Shown here: positions 8,116 through 15,366 of the stretch, one piece after another
Layout: every line of letters begins with the position of its first letter
Numbering within the stretch: the first letter of the stretch is position 1
Source of the DNA: Prevotella sp.
GTDB lineage: Bacteria > Bacteroidota > Bacteroidia > Bacteroidales > Bacteroidaceae
Assembly (NCBI GenBank): GCA_017483185.1
Contig: JAFULM010000024.1
Span: 1-64,000, forward strand
Direction of reading: 5' to 3'
Length of the DNA stretch: 64,000 nucleotides
Notes under the pieces: generated by a model
What the model was told of the DNA's origin: nothing
What the model saw: only the letters and a program-made list of their open reading frames with translations
Databases searched by the model: none
Made by a program: the position numbers and the translations under genes

Positions 8116-8123
8116 CAAAATTA
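8116..8123 (-). promoter_or_regulatory. Promoter of the TlpA/DUF6029/Omp28 operon
   Basis: The minus strand reads TAATTTTG, matching TAnnTTTG, 33 nt before the ATG at 8082. No other such box is apparent in the short gaps inside the operon. Confidence 0.65.
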
Positions 8124-8197
8124 AACAATTAATTGATAATCAGCCACGTTTTTCGTGGAAAAAGTAACAAAACGGCGAAAAAAGCGGAGGAGAGGCC

Positions 8198-8283
8198 TCA
8201 CCAAGGGGAGGCTTATCCAAGGAGAGGCCCCACCAAGGAAAGGCCCCACCAAGGAAAGGCCCCACCAAGGAAAGGCCCCACCC
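8198..8283. repeat. 16-bp tandem repeat, about four and a half units
   Basis: The unit CACCAAGGAAAGGCCC repeats head to tail. The first units are diverged (ACCAAGGGGAGG, ATCCAAGGAGAGG). The array runs into the dispersed palindromic word GGCCCTCCCCAAGGGGAGGG. Confidence 0.8.
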
Positions 8284-8494
8284 CGGCCCTCCCCAAGGGG
8301 AGGGTGCCTGCGGGGGGGGGAGATGGGAGATGGGAGATGGTAAATGGTAGATGGTAAATGTTAGATGGTAGATGTCAGATGGTAGATGGTAAGTATGTCG
8401 CAACAATTCGTTTATATTTTGAACACGGAGACACGGAGACACAGAGATTTTATATTTTAACGCAAAGTGCGCAAAGACGCGGAGAAAGCGCAAA

Positions 8495-8698
8495 CACGAC
8501 ATGCCCTTTTGAATGTCTTTAAGTGGGGTAATCTCACTGAGGGTGTTGCAGAACCACATTCTTAGGGGTGGTTAGTCACCAACCGTTATTTAAAATAATG
8601 ATTTACAGAAAGTTATTGTTCAACCACCCCTAACCCCTCCTTGGAAAGGAGGGGAGTGAGATTACCCCACTTAAAGACTTTCAAAAGGGCATGTCGTG
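8495..8698. repeat. 43-bp inverted repeat around a 118-bp centre
   Basis: The arms at 8495-8537 and 8656-8698 are reverse complements with one mismatch. The centre holds no gene. The layout resembles a small MITE-like hairpin element, but I saw no target-site duplication. Confidence 0.7.
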
Positions 8699-8964
8699 TT
8701 GGTATAAACAGGAAAATGTGTGCAGAGAGTAGCTTGGGGAAGGCCCGAGGGCCCCGCCACTTGTCCTGATTTTTCCTGTTTTTAAGCCCGCGAGAATGGG
8801 GACTTTCTGATTTTTTCTTTCCCTGCCTCAAAATATCGCAAACACGCGCGTATCAAAATTTAGGGGTCTTCGTGACGCAATCTTTACAAATTCTGCAACC
8901 GACTCATCTTCAGTTATTTACAGACAGCTTCATCCCCGCCGGAAAACAACGGCGCCGCGGCGGG

Positions 8965-9077
8965 TCTGCCGTAAGGCCCTTATTGGTCTGCAACGGGGCC
9001 CCCGCGGCATTGCAACAAGGCTGCCGTTGCACGACGAAAGCGGCCCCGTCGCAGACCAATAAGGGCCTTACGGCAGA
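8965..9077. repeat. GTTGCAAC core array, copy A, inside a 36-bp stem
   Basis: The arms 8965-9000 and 9042-9077 pair over 36 bp with one mismatch. Four GTTGCAAC-like octamers start at 8987, 9009, 9026 and 9048, spaced 22/17/22. The first and last octamers fall inside the long stem. Related flanking words (CCGTAAGGCCC, GGGGCCCTTACGGC) continue to about 9235. Confidence 0.75.
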
Positions 9078-9319
9078 AAAACGGCGGCTTTTTCGGACAA
9101 AATCAGTAAGCAAAAACCTTGCAAAATCTTCGTTCCGGAAGAGCCGTAAGGCCCTCCCGGCTTACCGACACTTCAAAAATCCGGCGGCCGGCGATCATCG
9201 CCCCGGACCAACGGGGCCCTTACGGCATCAGAAACACGACGAAAACGAGCAAAAACGGGATTTTTTGCATACAGAATTTTGTAAGAATTTAAGATGGGTC
9301 ATCCGGAATAACAAAGTAG

Positions 9320-9430
9320 GGTCGCGACCGCCTCCGTGCCACGAAGGCAACCGCACAACCACCAATAAAAATCACACAAATATCACCCGACCGAAAGATT
9401 GAATAAACTGGCACGGAAGCGGTCGCGACC
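9320..9430. repeat. TCGCGACC inverted repeat, first locus
   Basis: The 22-bp arms at 9320-9341 and 9409-9430 are complementary with one mismatch. The arm (GGTCGCGACCGCCTCCGTGC) recurs as a longer pair at 54072-54270. Confidence 0.65.
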
Positions 9431-9568
9431 ATATTTTGTCTTCCTACATGCCGGATGAACTTTACAGTATATAAACAGTCGCTTCCGCCACTCCCGTCAA
9501 ACGAGGGAATCCATATACCGGGGGGGGGAAGTGAAAATTCTATAAATTGAGAGTACGAGGCTATTTCC

Positions 9569-10882
9569 TCACTCTTCCGCTGCCGCATCAAAATACTTCT
9601 GTACACCATACAGCGGGATGTTCTCCATCCACTCTTGGTCACGATAGCCAAGCATGGATATGCGCAGACCTTTCAGGTTCTGAGCCGGATGACTCTTTAT
9701 ATATTCAGCCATCGATCGCGCCCTGACATTCACTTCCGCTTTGACTTCAACAGGGATAACCCGTTCGTCCGTCTGTATCACAAAATCAATCTCGGCCGAC
9801 GTCGTCTCACTGCTCCAATAATAGACCGGAACGTCCATCGCGGCAAGCTGCTGAAGGGCGAACTGCTCCGTGAAGGCACCCTTGAACTCCGTGAACACAT
9901 TGTCACCGACCAGCATCTGACTGGCCGGAGCCCCGACCATACAACCCAACAATCCGCAGTCAAGCAAGAAGAGCTTGAACGCCCCGAGGTCTTCATAAAA
10001 CTTTACCGGCATCTGCAGCTCCTTGACACGGCAGACCTTATGCACTATGCCGGCATCGATCAGCCACTGTATGGCAAGTCCATATTCCGCTGCCCGCGCA
10101 CCCTTCTTGATTACATTATAAATGAACTTCTTGTTTTCCTTGGCCAGCTGCGAAGGAAGCGAACCCAGAACCTGTCCGATACGGACCGTCTCTGTCGCCG
10201 TCGTATGCTTGGATATGTCACGCCTGTAAGCGTCAAGTATCTCACGCTGCCTGAGGCGCACTTCCTTCAGGTCATGATCTGCGATATATCCGGCAACAAC
10301 TTCCGGCATGCCGCCGACAAAATAATACTGGCGGAGAAGTTCTATGTATTTCACGCGGAGCACGTCGGTCATCTCCCACCCCGGGTGATGTAGCAGTTCA
10401 CACAACGGGACATTGTCCGTAGCCATCAGAAACTCCTCGAAATCCATCGGATACATGTTGAGCATGTTAACCTTTCCCACCGGAAAGGATTCGCCACGGC
10501 CGATAGTGACCCCGAGCAGCGAACCGGCCGCAATCACATGATACTCAGGAGCGTTCTCTTGAAAATATTTCAGACAGTGCAGCCCGCGCCTCACTTCCTG
10601 AAGCTCGTCAAATATGATCAACGTCCGGCCGGCCTCCACCCGCGTGCCGGTGATGGCCTGAAGCATGAGCAGAATCCTCGGTATGTCATAATCTGACTCA
10701 AACAAATCCTTTGCCAACGGCTCTTCATCGCAATTGACATAAGCCACATTTTCAAATTCAAGCTCTCCGAAATGCTTCATCATCCACGTCTTCCCCACCT
10801 GACGCGCTCCAAGAAGAACGAGCGGTTTCCGATGAGATGATTCTTTCCACTCTCTCAGCTGTTTTATTATCTTCCGTTTCAT
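9569..10882 (-). CDS. AAA-family ATPase with DUF4143 C-terminal domain
   Basis: A 437-residue protein with Walker A GARQVGKT (25-32) and Walker B LIIFDE (88-93) in an AAA_14-type domain. A winged-helix linker follows, then a DUF4143 end whose TSAEIDFVIQ...VIPVEVKA residues follow the D...ExK pattern of restriction-like nucleases. These ATPases are common in Bacteroidetes accessory DNA and mostly uncharacterised; roles in DNA handling or defence are often proposed. It stands alone. Its promoter (10921-10928) is preceded by four 33-bp tandem repeats. The ATPase family is certain and the function open. Confidence 0.85.
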   Translation of the reverse strand: MKRKIIKQLREWKESSHRKPLVLLGARQVGKTWMMKHFGELEFENVAYVNCDEEPLAKDLFESDYDIPRILLMLQAITGTRVEAGRTLIIFDELQEVRRGLHCLKYFQENAPEYHVIAAGSLLGVTIGRGESFPVGKVNMLNMYPMDFEEFLMATDNVPLCELLHHPGWEMTDVLRVKYIELLRQYYFVGGMPEVVAGYIADHDLKEVRLRQREILDAYRRDISKHTTATETVRIGQVLGSLPSQLAKENKKFIYNVIKKGARAAEYGLAIQWLIDAGIVHKVCRVKELQMPVKFYEDLGAFKLFLLDCGLLGCMVGAPASQMLVGDNVFTEFKGAFTEQFALQQLAAMDVPVYYWSSETTSAEIDFVIQTDERVIPVEVKAEVNVRARSMAEYIKSHPAQNLKGLRISMLGYRDQEWMENIPLYGVQKYFDAAAEE

Positions 10883-10920
10883 AATAAGCTAAACACCTTT
10901 AAATCAACATACTTACGATG

Positions 10921-10928
10921 CAAAGATA
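10921..10928 (-). promoter_or_regulatory. Promoter of the AAA/DUF4143 ATPase
   Basis: The minus strand reads TATCTTTG, 38 nt upstream of the ATG at 10882. It abuts the first unit of the tandem repeat at 10929-11043, so the repeats occupy the -33 region and further upstream. Confidence 0.65.
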
Positions 10929-11043
10929 CACTTTTTCGAGGATATATTCGTCGTTTTAACACACTTTTTCGAGGATACATTTGTCATTTTAACACACTTT
11001 TTCGAGGATATATCAACCATTCCACCACACTTTTTCGAGGATA
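10929..11043. repeat. Four 33-bp direct repeats upstream of the ATPase promoter
   Basis: CACTTTTTCGAGGATA occurs at 10929, 10962, 10995 and 11028, exactly 33 bp apart, with variable 17-bp linkers. Read leftward the frame gives SSKKC repeated every 11 residues, but the -7 box inside the last repeat boundary argues for a regulatory rather than a coding role. Units placed at about three helical turns would put bound proteins on one face of the DNA. Confidence 0.75.
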
Positions 11044-11104
11044 AGACGTCTGCCCAACACCATCCCACCAACAGTAAAAGCACAATAAAATCCAAAGAAA
11101 TAAC

Positions 11105-11238
11105 CCCTTGCGGGTACAATATTCGGTCTTTTTATGTATCTTTGTACCCGTAAGGGCTTATTACGCGGCCCTGACAACGGTTTTATACCCGCACGGGACT
11201 AATATTCAGTCTGTATGATTGTTTTATACCCGTACGGG
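11105..11238. promoter_or_regulatory. Four palindromic operators upstream of hipB
   Basis: TACCCGTACGGG-like palindromes lie at 11105-11116, 11145-11156, 11186-11197 and 11227-11238. The best copy is the last, TACCCGTACGGG. Spacings are 40, 41 and 41 bp, about four helical turns. The most likely ligand is the HipB-like protein encoded 40 nt downstream. The first site also faces the ATPase gene, so both genes might share control. Confidence 0.72.
11137..11144 (+). promoter_or_regulatory. -7 box TATCTTTG of the hip operon
   Basis: An exact TAnnTTTG match that touches operator two (11145-11156). Binding there would cover the transcription start. It implies a leader of about 125 nt containing operators three and four. 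Confidence 0.55.
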
Positions 11239-11278
11239 GGTTAACATTCAAACAACATAATCAGAAACCAACCGGCTT

Positions 11279-11479
11279 ATGGAAATAGGAGAATACATCC
11301 GCGCCAAAAGAAAACTGTTCCACCTCACTCAGATTGAACTATCCGAGCGGACGGGCGTAGGAATAAGATTCATCAGAGAACTGGAACGGGGCAAGACCAC
11401 GGTACAGATGGACAAGGTCAACCAAGTGCTCTATCTGTTCGGGGAAGAGCTGCAACCGGCTAAAATGAAACTGCTATGA
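11279..11479 (+). CDS. HipB-like XRE-family antitoxin/repressor
   Basis: A 66-residue protein consisting almost entirely of an XRE helix-turn-helix: GEYIRAKRKLFHLTQIELSE, then RTGVGIRFIRELERGKTTV. In hip modules this protein represses the operon and helps neutralise the kinase. It overlaps the next gene by four bases (ATGA at 11476-11479), which indicates translational coupling. Four palindromes upstream are its probable sites. A scrap of a similar gene end occurs at 13666. Confidence 0.85.
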   Translation: MEIGEYIRAKRKLFHLTQIELSERTGVGIRFIRELERGKTTVQMDKVNQVLYLFGEELQPAKMKLL

Positions 11480-11802
11480 CACGGGCAAACATTTACATCA
11501 ACGACCGCTTCTGCGGCACACTCGTCGAGAACTCTGACGGATATACATTCAGATATGACGAGAAATATATCAAAAGCGAGGGGGCTGTGCCACTAAGCCC
11601 CACAATGCCTCTTCAAGAGGAGGTGTTTGAGAAGGAGTTTCTCTTCCCTGTCTTTGACGGCCTGATACCGGAAGGCTGGATGCTCGACATCGTAGACAAG
11701 ACATGGAAGATAAACCCGCGTGACCGGATGAAACTTTTGGTCACGTGCTGTAAAGACTGCATCGGAAACATAAGCGTGAGAGAATATGGAGAAACAAACT
11801 AA
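11476..11802 (+). CDS. HipS-like small HipA N-terminal subdomain protein
   Basis: This 108-residue protein matches only the N-subdomain of HipA (NIYINDRFCGTLVE, then LSPTMPLQEEVF, FPVFDGLIPEGWML). In three-gene HipBST systems this piece is a separate protein that acts as the antitoxin towards the HipT kinase; that role is known for the E. coli O127 system. Here the order B-S-T and the 4-nt and 17-nt overlaps are the same kind of arrangement. The split is genuine: both frames are intact and the kinase has its own start. Confidence 0.82.
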   Translation: MTRANIYINDRFCGTLVENSDGYTFRYDEKYIKSEGAVPLSPTMPLQEEVFEKEFLFPVFDGLIPEGWMLDIVDKTWKINPRDRMKLLVTCCKDCIGNISVREYGETN

Positions 11803-12808
11803 AAAATGTCTATGCTGCTACAGGGATATCGGACAGGAGACCACTGGAGACTATCATCCGGCCTGCGCGCAGAAGCTGTTCGGAACGCGGAAGATCCCGG
11901 AACTGCAATACACCAGAGACAACATAGAGGCACTCGCCCTGCAAATACTCGAAAAGAGCACTTCCGTCACCGGCGTACAGCCGAAACTCTCATTGGACAT
12001 AAACCGCGGCGGAAAGAACGAACCGGACAAGCTGACCATCGTCGGACTATGGGGTAACTTCATCCTGAAACCGCAAAGTCCGACATACACGGCCATGCCG
12101 GAGCTGGAGGACCTGACAATGAAGATGGCCGAAGCTGCCGGCATCGAGACCGCCAGACACGGACTGATAAGAATGGGAGACGGGGAACTGGCATACATCA
12201 CCAGACGCATGGACAGGGACAAGAAAGGCCGTAAACTGTCCATGCTCGACTTCTGTCAACTGACCAACAGGCTGACGGAACATAAATACAGAGGGGCTTA
12301 TCTGCAACTGGCCGAAACAATCAAACGATATTCGGCCTCGCCCATGCTCGACGTGCAGCGCTTTTGGACCGTCGTCATATTCTCGTGGATGACCGGCAAC
12401 TCGGACATGCACTGCAAGAACTTCTCTCTGATTGAGACTGACGGCATCGGCTACCGCCTCTCCCCATCATACGACCTCCTGTCCGTATTGCTCACCGGCA
12501 TAAACGACCGTGACGAACTCGCCATGCCGCTCGTCGGGGCCGGAGCAGACAACAGTGAGGTGAACACCGGCTTCTCGCGCCCGTCATTCATCGACGCCAT
12601 GAAAGCATCCGGAATAGAACAAAAAATCGCAGAGAATATCGTCAACAAACTCATAGGATGCCGCGACGGGTGGAACATGGTCATAGACTCGTCATTCATC
12701 ACAGAAGAACTGAAAGAACGGTACAAGCAGCTGATTGACGAAAGAATCAGCAGACTGAAAGAAATTCCCGACAACACAAACGTCACCAAAAACGCACAAA
12801 AAGAATGA
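11786..12808 (+). CDS. HipT-like serine/threonine kinase toxin
   Basis: A 340-residue HipA-family kinase core. Visible motifs are a Gly-rich-type loop TSVTGVQPKLS (59-69), nucleotide lysine in NFILK (Lys95), catalytic GNSDMHCKNF with Asp207, and metal-binding YDLLS with Asp230. The N-terminus carries Cys8, Cys10, Cys11, His24 and Cys27, a possible small zinc site not needed for kinase activity. HipA and HipT inactivate tRNA synthetases by phosphorylation; the target here is unknown. It starts inside hipS with a 17-nt overlap. Confidence 0.85.
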   Translation: MEKQTKKCLCCYRDIGQETTGDYHPACAQKLFGTRKIPELQYTRDNIEALALQILEKSTSVTGVQPKLSLDINRGGKNEPDKLTIVGLWGNFILKPQSPTYTAMPELEDLTMKMAEAAGIETARHGLIRMGDGELAYITRRMDRDKKGRKLSMLDFCQLTNRLTEHKYRGAYLQLAETIKRYSASPMLDVQRFWTVVIFSWMTGNSDMHCKNFSLIETDGIGYRLSPSYDLLSVLLTGINDRDELAMPLVGAGADNSEVNTGFSRPSFIDAMKASGIEQKIAENIVNKLIGCRDGWNMVIDSSFITEELKERYKQLIDERISRLKEIPDNTNVTKNAQKE

Positions 12809-12880
12809 CAGAGAGTCTATCCGCAAACATGGTCGCAATTTCACCATAGATGTATGACATGCCCGTCATACAAAGAAAAG

Positions 12881-12900
12881 CCGAAGTATTTCTACTCCGG
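12881..12900 (-). terminator. Terminator of hicAB unit 2
   Basis: Same stem-loop as at 219-238 with one mismatch in the stem, followed by CTTTTCTTTG on the minus strand. Confidence 0.5.
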
Positions 12901-12930
12901 CAACACTGATTGTTTTTGTCAAATAACAAA

Positions 12931-13329
12931 TCAGAGTGTTATGCTCAACAGTTCTTGTGCAAAACGATGAATACCCGTAAGGATGCGATCAGCTTGTTTT
13001 CTGCGAGGTACGGCACGATGATTGAGATAGTTGGACAGTTGCTTCTGATTGATACCTGTCATCTTCTCCATACCGGCAAGAGACATAAAACCTGAGTAAT
13101 ATTCAAGAAAACTTTGAACGTCGAATCGCCATTCTATTTCATAGTCGCCCTTGATTTGTTCCGGCCATCTGTCTTCAGGCAAGTTCTTCTTGATTAAACG
13201 TATTGCCTCCGCAGTATCTGCTTTAACCTCCTCAATGGTATCACCTCCTGCGTAGATACCGTCGCAGTTGTCTGAATATGCGTTTAACATATCCTTTGAT
13301 GCTCCTACAATCATTATAATCTTTTCCAT
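12931..13329 (-). CDS. hicB: HicB-type antitoxin, copy 2
   Basis: A 132-residue HicB with the same N-terminal HicB fold and C-terminal helix-turn-helix as copy 1. The only protein difference I found is Ala for Glu in VKADTAEA. Because the DNA-binding halves are the same, each antitoxin should recognise both promoters and neutralise both toxins, so one unit is redundant. It lies 53 nt downstream of hicA copy 2. Confidence 0.88.
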   Translation of the reverse strand: MEKIIMIVGASKDMLNAYSDNCDGIYAGGDTIEEVKADTAEAIRLIKKNLPEDRWPEQIKGDYEIEWRFDVQSFLEYYSGFMSLAGMEKMTGINQKQLSNYLNHRAVPRRKQADRILTGIHRFAQELLSITL

Positions 13330-13382
13330 GACTCTTTGGTTCTTTTGGGTTAGACTTTATTTTGTTTCAAAGCACGGAACTC

Positions 13383-13562
13383 TTACACTCCGTACTTTTT
13401 AATCAGTTTGTTTGCAAGTGGTTGGAACATTTCTTTTGACCCGTGATACGGGATTGGTTCGGTCAACTGTCCATCCTTGATGTAGAAGTAGTGACTTCCC
13501 TCCGCATGGTCGAATCGGTAACCGGCCTTGATAAATCTTCTATGTAATTCACTGCTCTTCAT
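13383..13562 (-). CDS. hicA: HicA-type mRNA interferase toxin, copy 2
   Basis: A 59-residue HicA read from the ATG at 13562 to TAA at 13383-13385. It begins MKSSELHRRF where copy 1 has MKSKELHRRF, and otherwise follows the same sequence including EGSHYFYIKDG with the presumed catalytic His24. The upstream codons that could extend copy 1 are interrupted here, which supports the short start for both. The promoter is TATTTTTG at 13591-13598, weaker in its second half than in copy 1. Confidence 0.82.
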   Translation of the reverse strand: MKSSELHRRFIKAGYRFDHAEGSHYFYIKDGQLTEPIPYHGSKEMFQPLANKLIKKYGV

Positions 13563-13665
13563 TCTTTAGTGTATTTGTTATTTCACAATGCAAAAATAGC
13601 AAAATTTCTATTATTCACAAAACTTTTCCAAAAGAATAATGGCGATTTTTCTACTATTTAACATA

Positions 13666-13702
13666 CAACCAGCTAAAATGAAACTGGTATGACACAAGCA
13701 AA
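13666..13702 (+). pseudogene. Remnant of a hipB/hipS gene junction
   Basis: CAACCAGCTAAAATGAAACT and the following bases match 11456-11492, the end of hipB and start of hipS, at roughly 9 of 10 positions. It would encode QPAKMKLV-stop and MTQAK, after which similarity is lost. This looks like the stump of a second hip locus cut at exactly the border of the hicAB repeat. Confidence 0.6.
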
Positions 13703-13845
13703 AAGACAAATGACGGTCAACTATTCACATAATCTCATTCCTCCACACAAGTTCGTTTCTCCACACAATTTCACTCCTCCATAATATCACATGTAGAGAC
13801 ATAATCTTATTTTGTCCGGAGCACATGTGCCAAGCAATACAAAAG

Positions 13846-13879
13846 AACGGGCGGACTGCAGTTTTGCAGTCCGCCCGTT
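13846..13879 (-). terminator. Terminator behind the SusCD-linked genes
   Basis: A 15-bp perfect stem (AACGGGCGGACTGCA and its complement) with a GTTT loop lies 42 nt past the stop at 13922. It is followed by CTTTTGT on the minus strand and TTTC on the plus strand, so it may work both ways. Confidence 0.8.
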
Positions 13880-13921
13880 TTCTTCAAATATATGATTGTC
13901 TGTTTTGTGCGTGTCTATCGC

Positions 13922-15274
13922 TTACTTAACCACCTTGCGGCTAACGGTCTTACCGTCAGTATATCTGACCTTCTCGATAACGAGACCCTTGGTTGTGTTC
14001 TCAACCTTGCGGCCAGAGAGGTCGAAATATTCCTTTGCAGCAACCTTGCCAGACTCGGTGCTCACACCCTTGATGCCATTAACTAAAAGATCCGAAGAGA
14101 TCAATACTTTCCAATTTGACAATGCATTATAATAACCTGCTCTACTTTCGTCATTAATGAAATCCTCTCCATAAAGAAAACCGCCCAACATTTCGCCATT
14201 CAAAGCAGAAAGAGTAATATTATACTGAGCATCCATTGACATTCCGACAAGCATTTCATCTTTTCCACGCAAATCAGAGCCTATTGGTTGTGTTACGCAA
14301 TCAGCAGAAAATTTACTTCCATCTTTATTAGTAAACCCAAAAGTGTTGATATATTGATTCTCTGTTACCGCATAATTAGAAGAACCATCGCTAGCCGGAG
14401 TAACACTCAGCCACTCATTTCCAACACCTGCTGACAAATTACCACCACGTACATAGAAACCATCATTACCTATATAGGCAAGAACAGGATACTTTGGATC
14501 TGATGTTACAACTTTATTGTCATCAAAATAATCATTTGCGCTAGCAGTTGCCAGATAAATAGACTCCATGAAATATGTTTCAGGATATACATCAAGATCC
14601 ATATATACATCTGTATACAAATCCGTTGTTCCTTTTGCAAACACACCAACCATTGCAGGAATTATCACCTCCCCTGTAGAACGGACATAATATCCGCCAA
14701 AGGTTGGTGCTTGACTGGGAACAGCCGTGAATCCTGTTTGACCAGAGCCAGTGACATCACAATCATAAATGCAGAGTTCCACACCAGAAGTAAGCCCTCC
14801 CACAACTTGGCCATTGACAAAAGTCAAAGAATCAACACCTGCCTCAGAAAATCTATTCGGCTCTTCCTCTATTTTACCAGCAATGAAAGAAAGATATTCA
14901 CTCAAATCACCATAAGGAAGAACATATACTTCATTAGATCCATAAGCCACAGCTGCATTAACCATAGTCACACCCATTGAGAATGGATAATAAGTTCCCA
15001 AAACTGCTCCACTAAAATAAGCAGCCTCTGCAGTCAGTTGCTCTTCTTCACGGGAAATTGTCTTTGATGCCATCTTAGCACCTTTCACCTTGTTCAAGGG
15101 TTGTGACATTACCGTAGAATTGCTTATAGATGTCACACTGAAAGGCTTCTCTAATTTAAGAGAGTTCTTAGAACAAAGATCTTTTTTCATTTTTGACCAA
15201 CCGTCAAAACTCGTCTGAGCATCTGCACAAACAGAAATGGCAAAAGCTGCAAACAATAATGTAAACTTTTTCAT
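13922..15274 (-). CDS. Secreted protein of unknown function with type IX-like tail
   Basis: A 450-residue protein with signal peptide MKKFTLLFAAFAISVCADAQ. The middle has no motif I know. The C-terminus (YFDLSGRKVENTTKGLVIEK, ending SRKVVK) is a type IX-like sorting tail of the same class as those at 2205 and 4234. It is separated from the SusCD operon by 92 nt containing a 28-bp palindrome, so it may be a downstream member of that transcript or a separate unit. I saw no clear -7 box of its own. Confidence 0.6.
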   Translation of the reverse strand: MKKFTLLFAAFAISVCADAQTSFDGWSKMKKDLCSKNSLKLEKPFSVTSISNSTVMSQPLNKVKGAKMASKTISREEEQLTAEAAYFSGAVLGTYYPFSMGVTMVNAAVAYGSNEVYVLPYGDLSEYLSFIAGKIEEEPNRFSEAGVDSLTFVNGQVVGGLTSGVELCIYDCDVTGSGQTGFTAVPSQAPTFGGYYVRSTGEVIIPAMVGVFAKGTTDLYTDVYMDLDVYPETYFMESIYLATASANDYFDDNKVVTSDPKYPVLAYIGNDGFYVRGGNLSAGVGNEWLSVTPASDGSSNYAVTENQYINTFGFTNKDGSKFSADCVTQPIGSDLRGKDEMLVGMSMDAQYNITLSALNGEMLGGFLYGEDFINDESRAGYYNALSNWKVLISSDLLVNGIKGVSTESGKVAAKEYFDLSGRKVENTTKGLVIEKVRYTDGKTVSRKVVK

Positions 15275-15326
15275 ACGCTTAATTAATTTAATAAAATATT
15301 AGTTACCCTATTTATATTGGTTCTTT

Positions 15327-15354
15327 GGTTGGGCATGTATATACATGCCCAACC
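15327..15354. repeat. 28-bp perfect palindrome
   Basis: GGTTGGGCATGTAT is followed directly by its reverse complement. It lies just past the BACON lipoprotein stop and before the next gene. Without a T-run it is more likely an mRNA-stabilising or processing hairpin, or a protein site, than a terminator. Confidence 0.65.
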
Positions 15355-15366
15355 ATAAATCCTCCG

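Larger units (their letters stand above)
8083..9568. other. 1.5-kb gene-free stretch made of layered repeats
   Basis: No credible gene is present. From left to right it holds the operon promoter, a 16-bp tandem repeat (8198-8283), a purine-word repeat of the AGATGGGAG/AGATGGTAA type (8320-8395), CGCAAAGAC-like words (8440-8490), a 43-bp inverted repeat (8495-8698), the GTTGCAAC core element (8965-9077) and a TCGCGACC inverted repeat (9320-9430). Open frames here are low-complexity by-products of the repeats. Confidence 0.8.
12873..13665. repeat. hicAB repeat unit, copy 2
   Basis: Second copy of the block at 211-1004, same orientation, about 793 bp. It lies right behind the hip operon. Immediately after it, at 13666, DNA matching the hipB/hipS junction begins. 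Confidence 0.85.
13563..13921. other. Intergenic stretch: hicA promoter, hip remnant, terminator
   Basis: Besides the hicAB copy 2 promoter, the hip scrap and the bidirectional terminator at 13846-13879, about 140 bp (13705-13845) show only AT-rich DNA with no gene. Confidence 0.7.

Noticed and set aside
8133..8357. Low-complexity frames rich in Lys, Pro and Gly
   Set aside because: They translate the 16-bp tandem repeat and purine words.
10913..11119. A 68-codon frame with SSKKC repeats upstream of the DUF4143 ATPase
   Set aside because: It overlaps the ATPase promoter and a set of exact 33-bp DNA repeats; the periodicity itself keeps the frame open.
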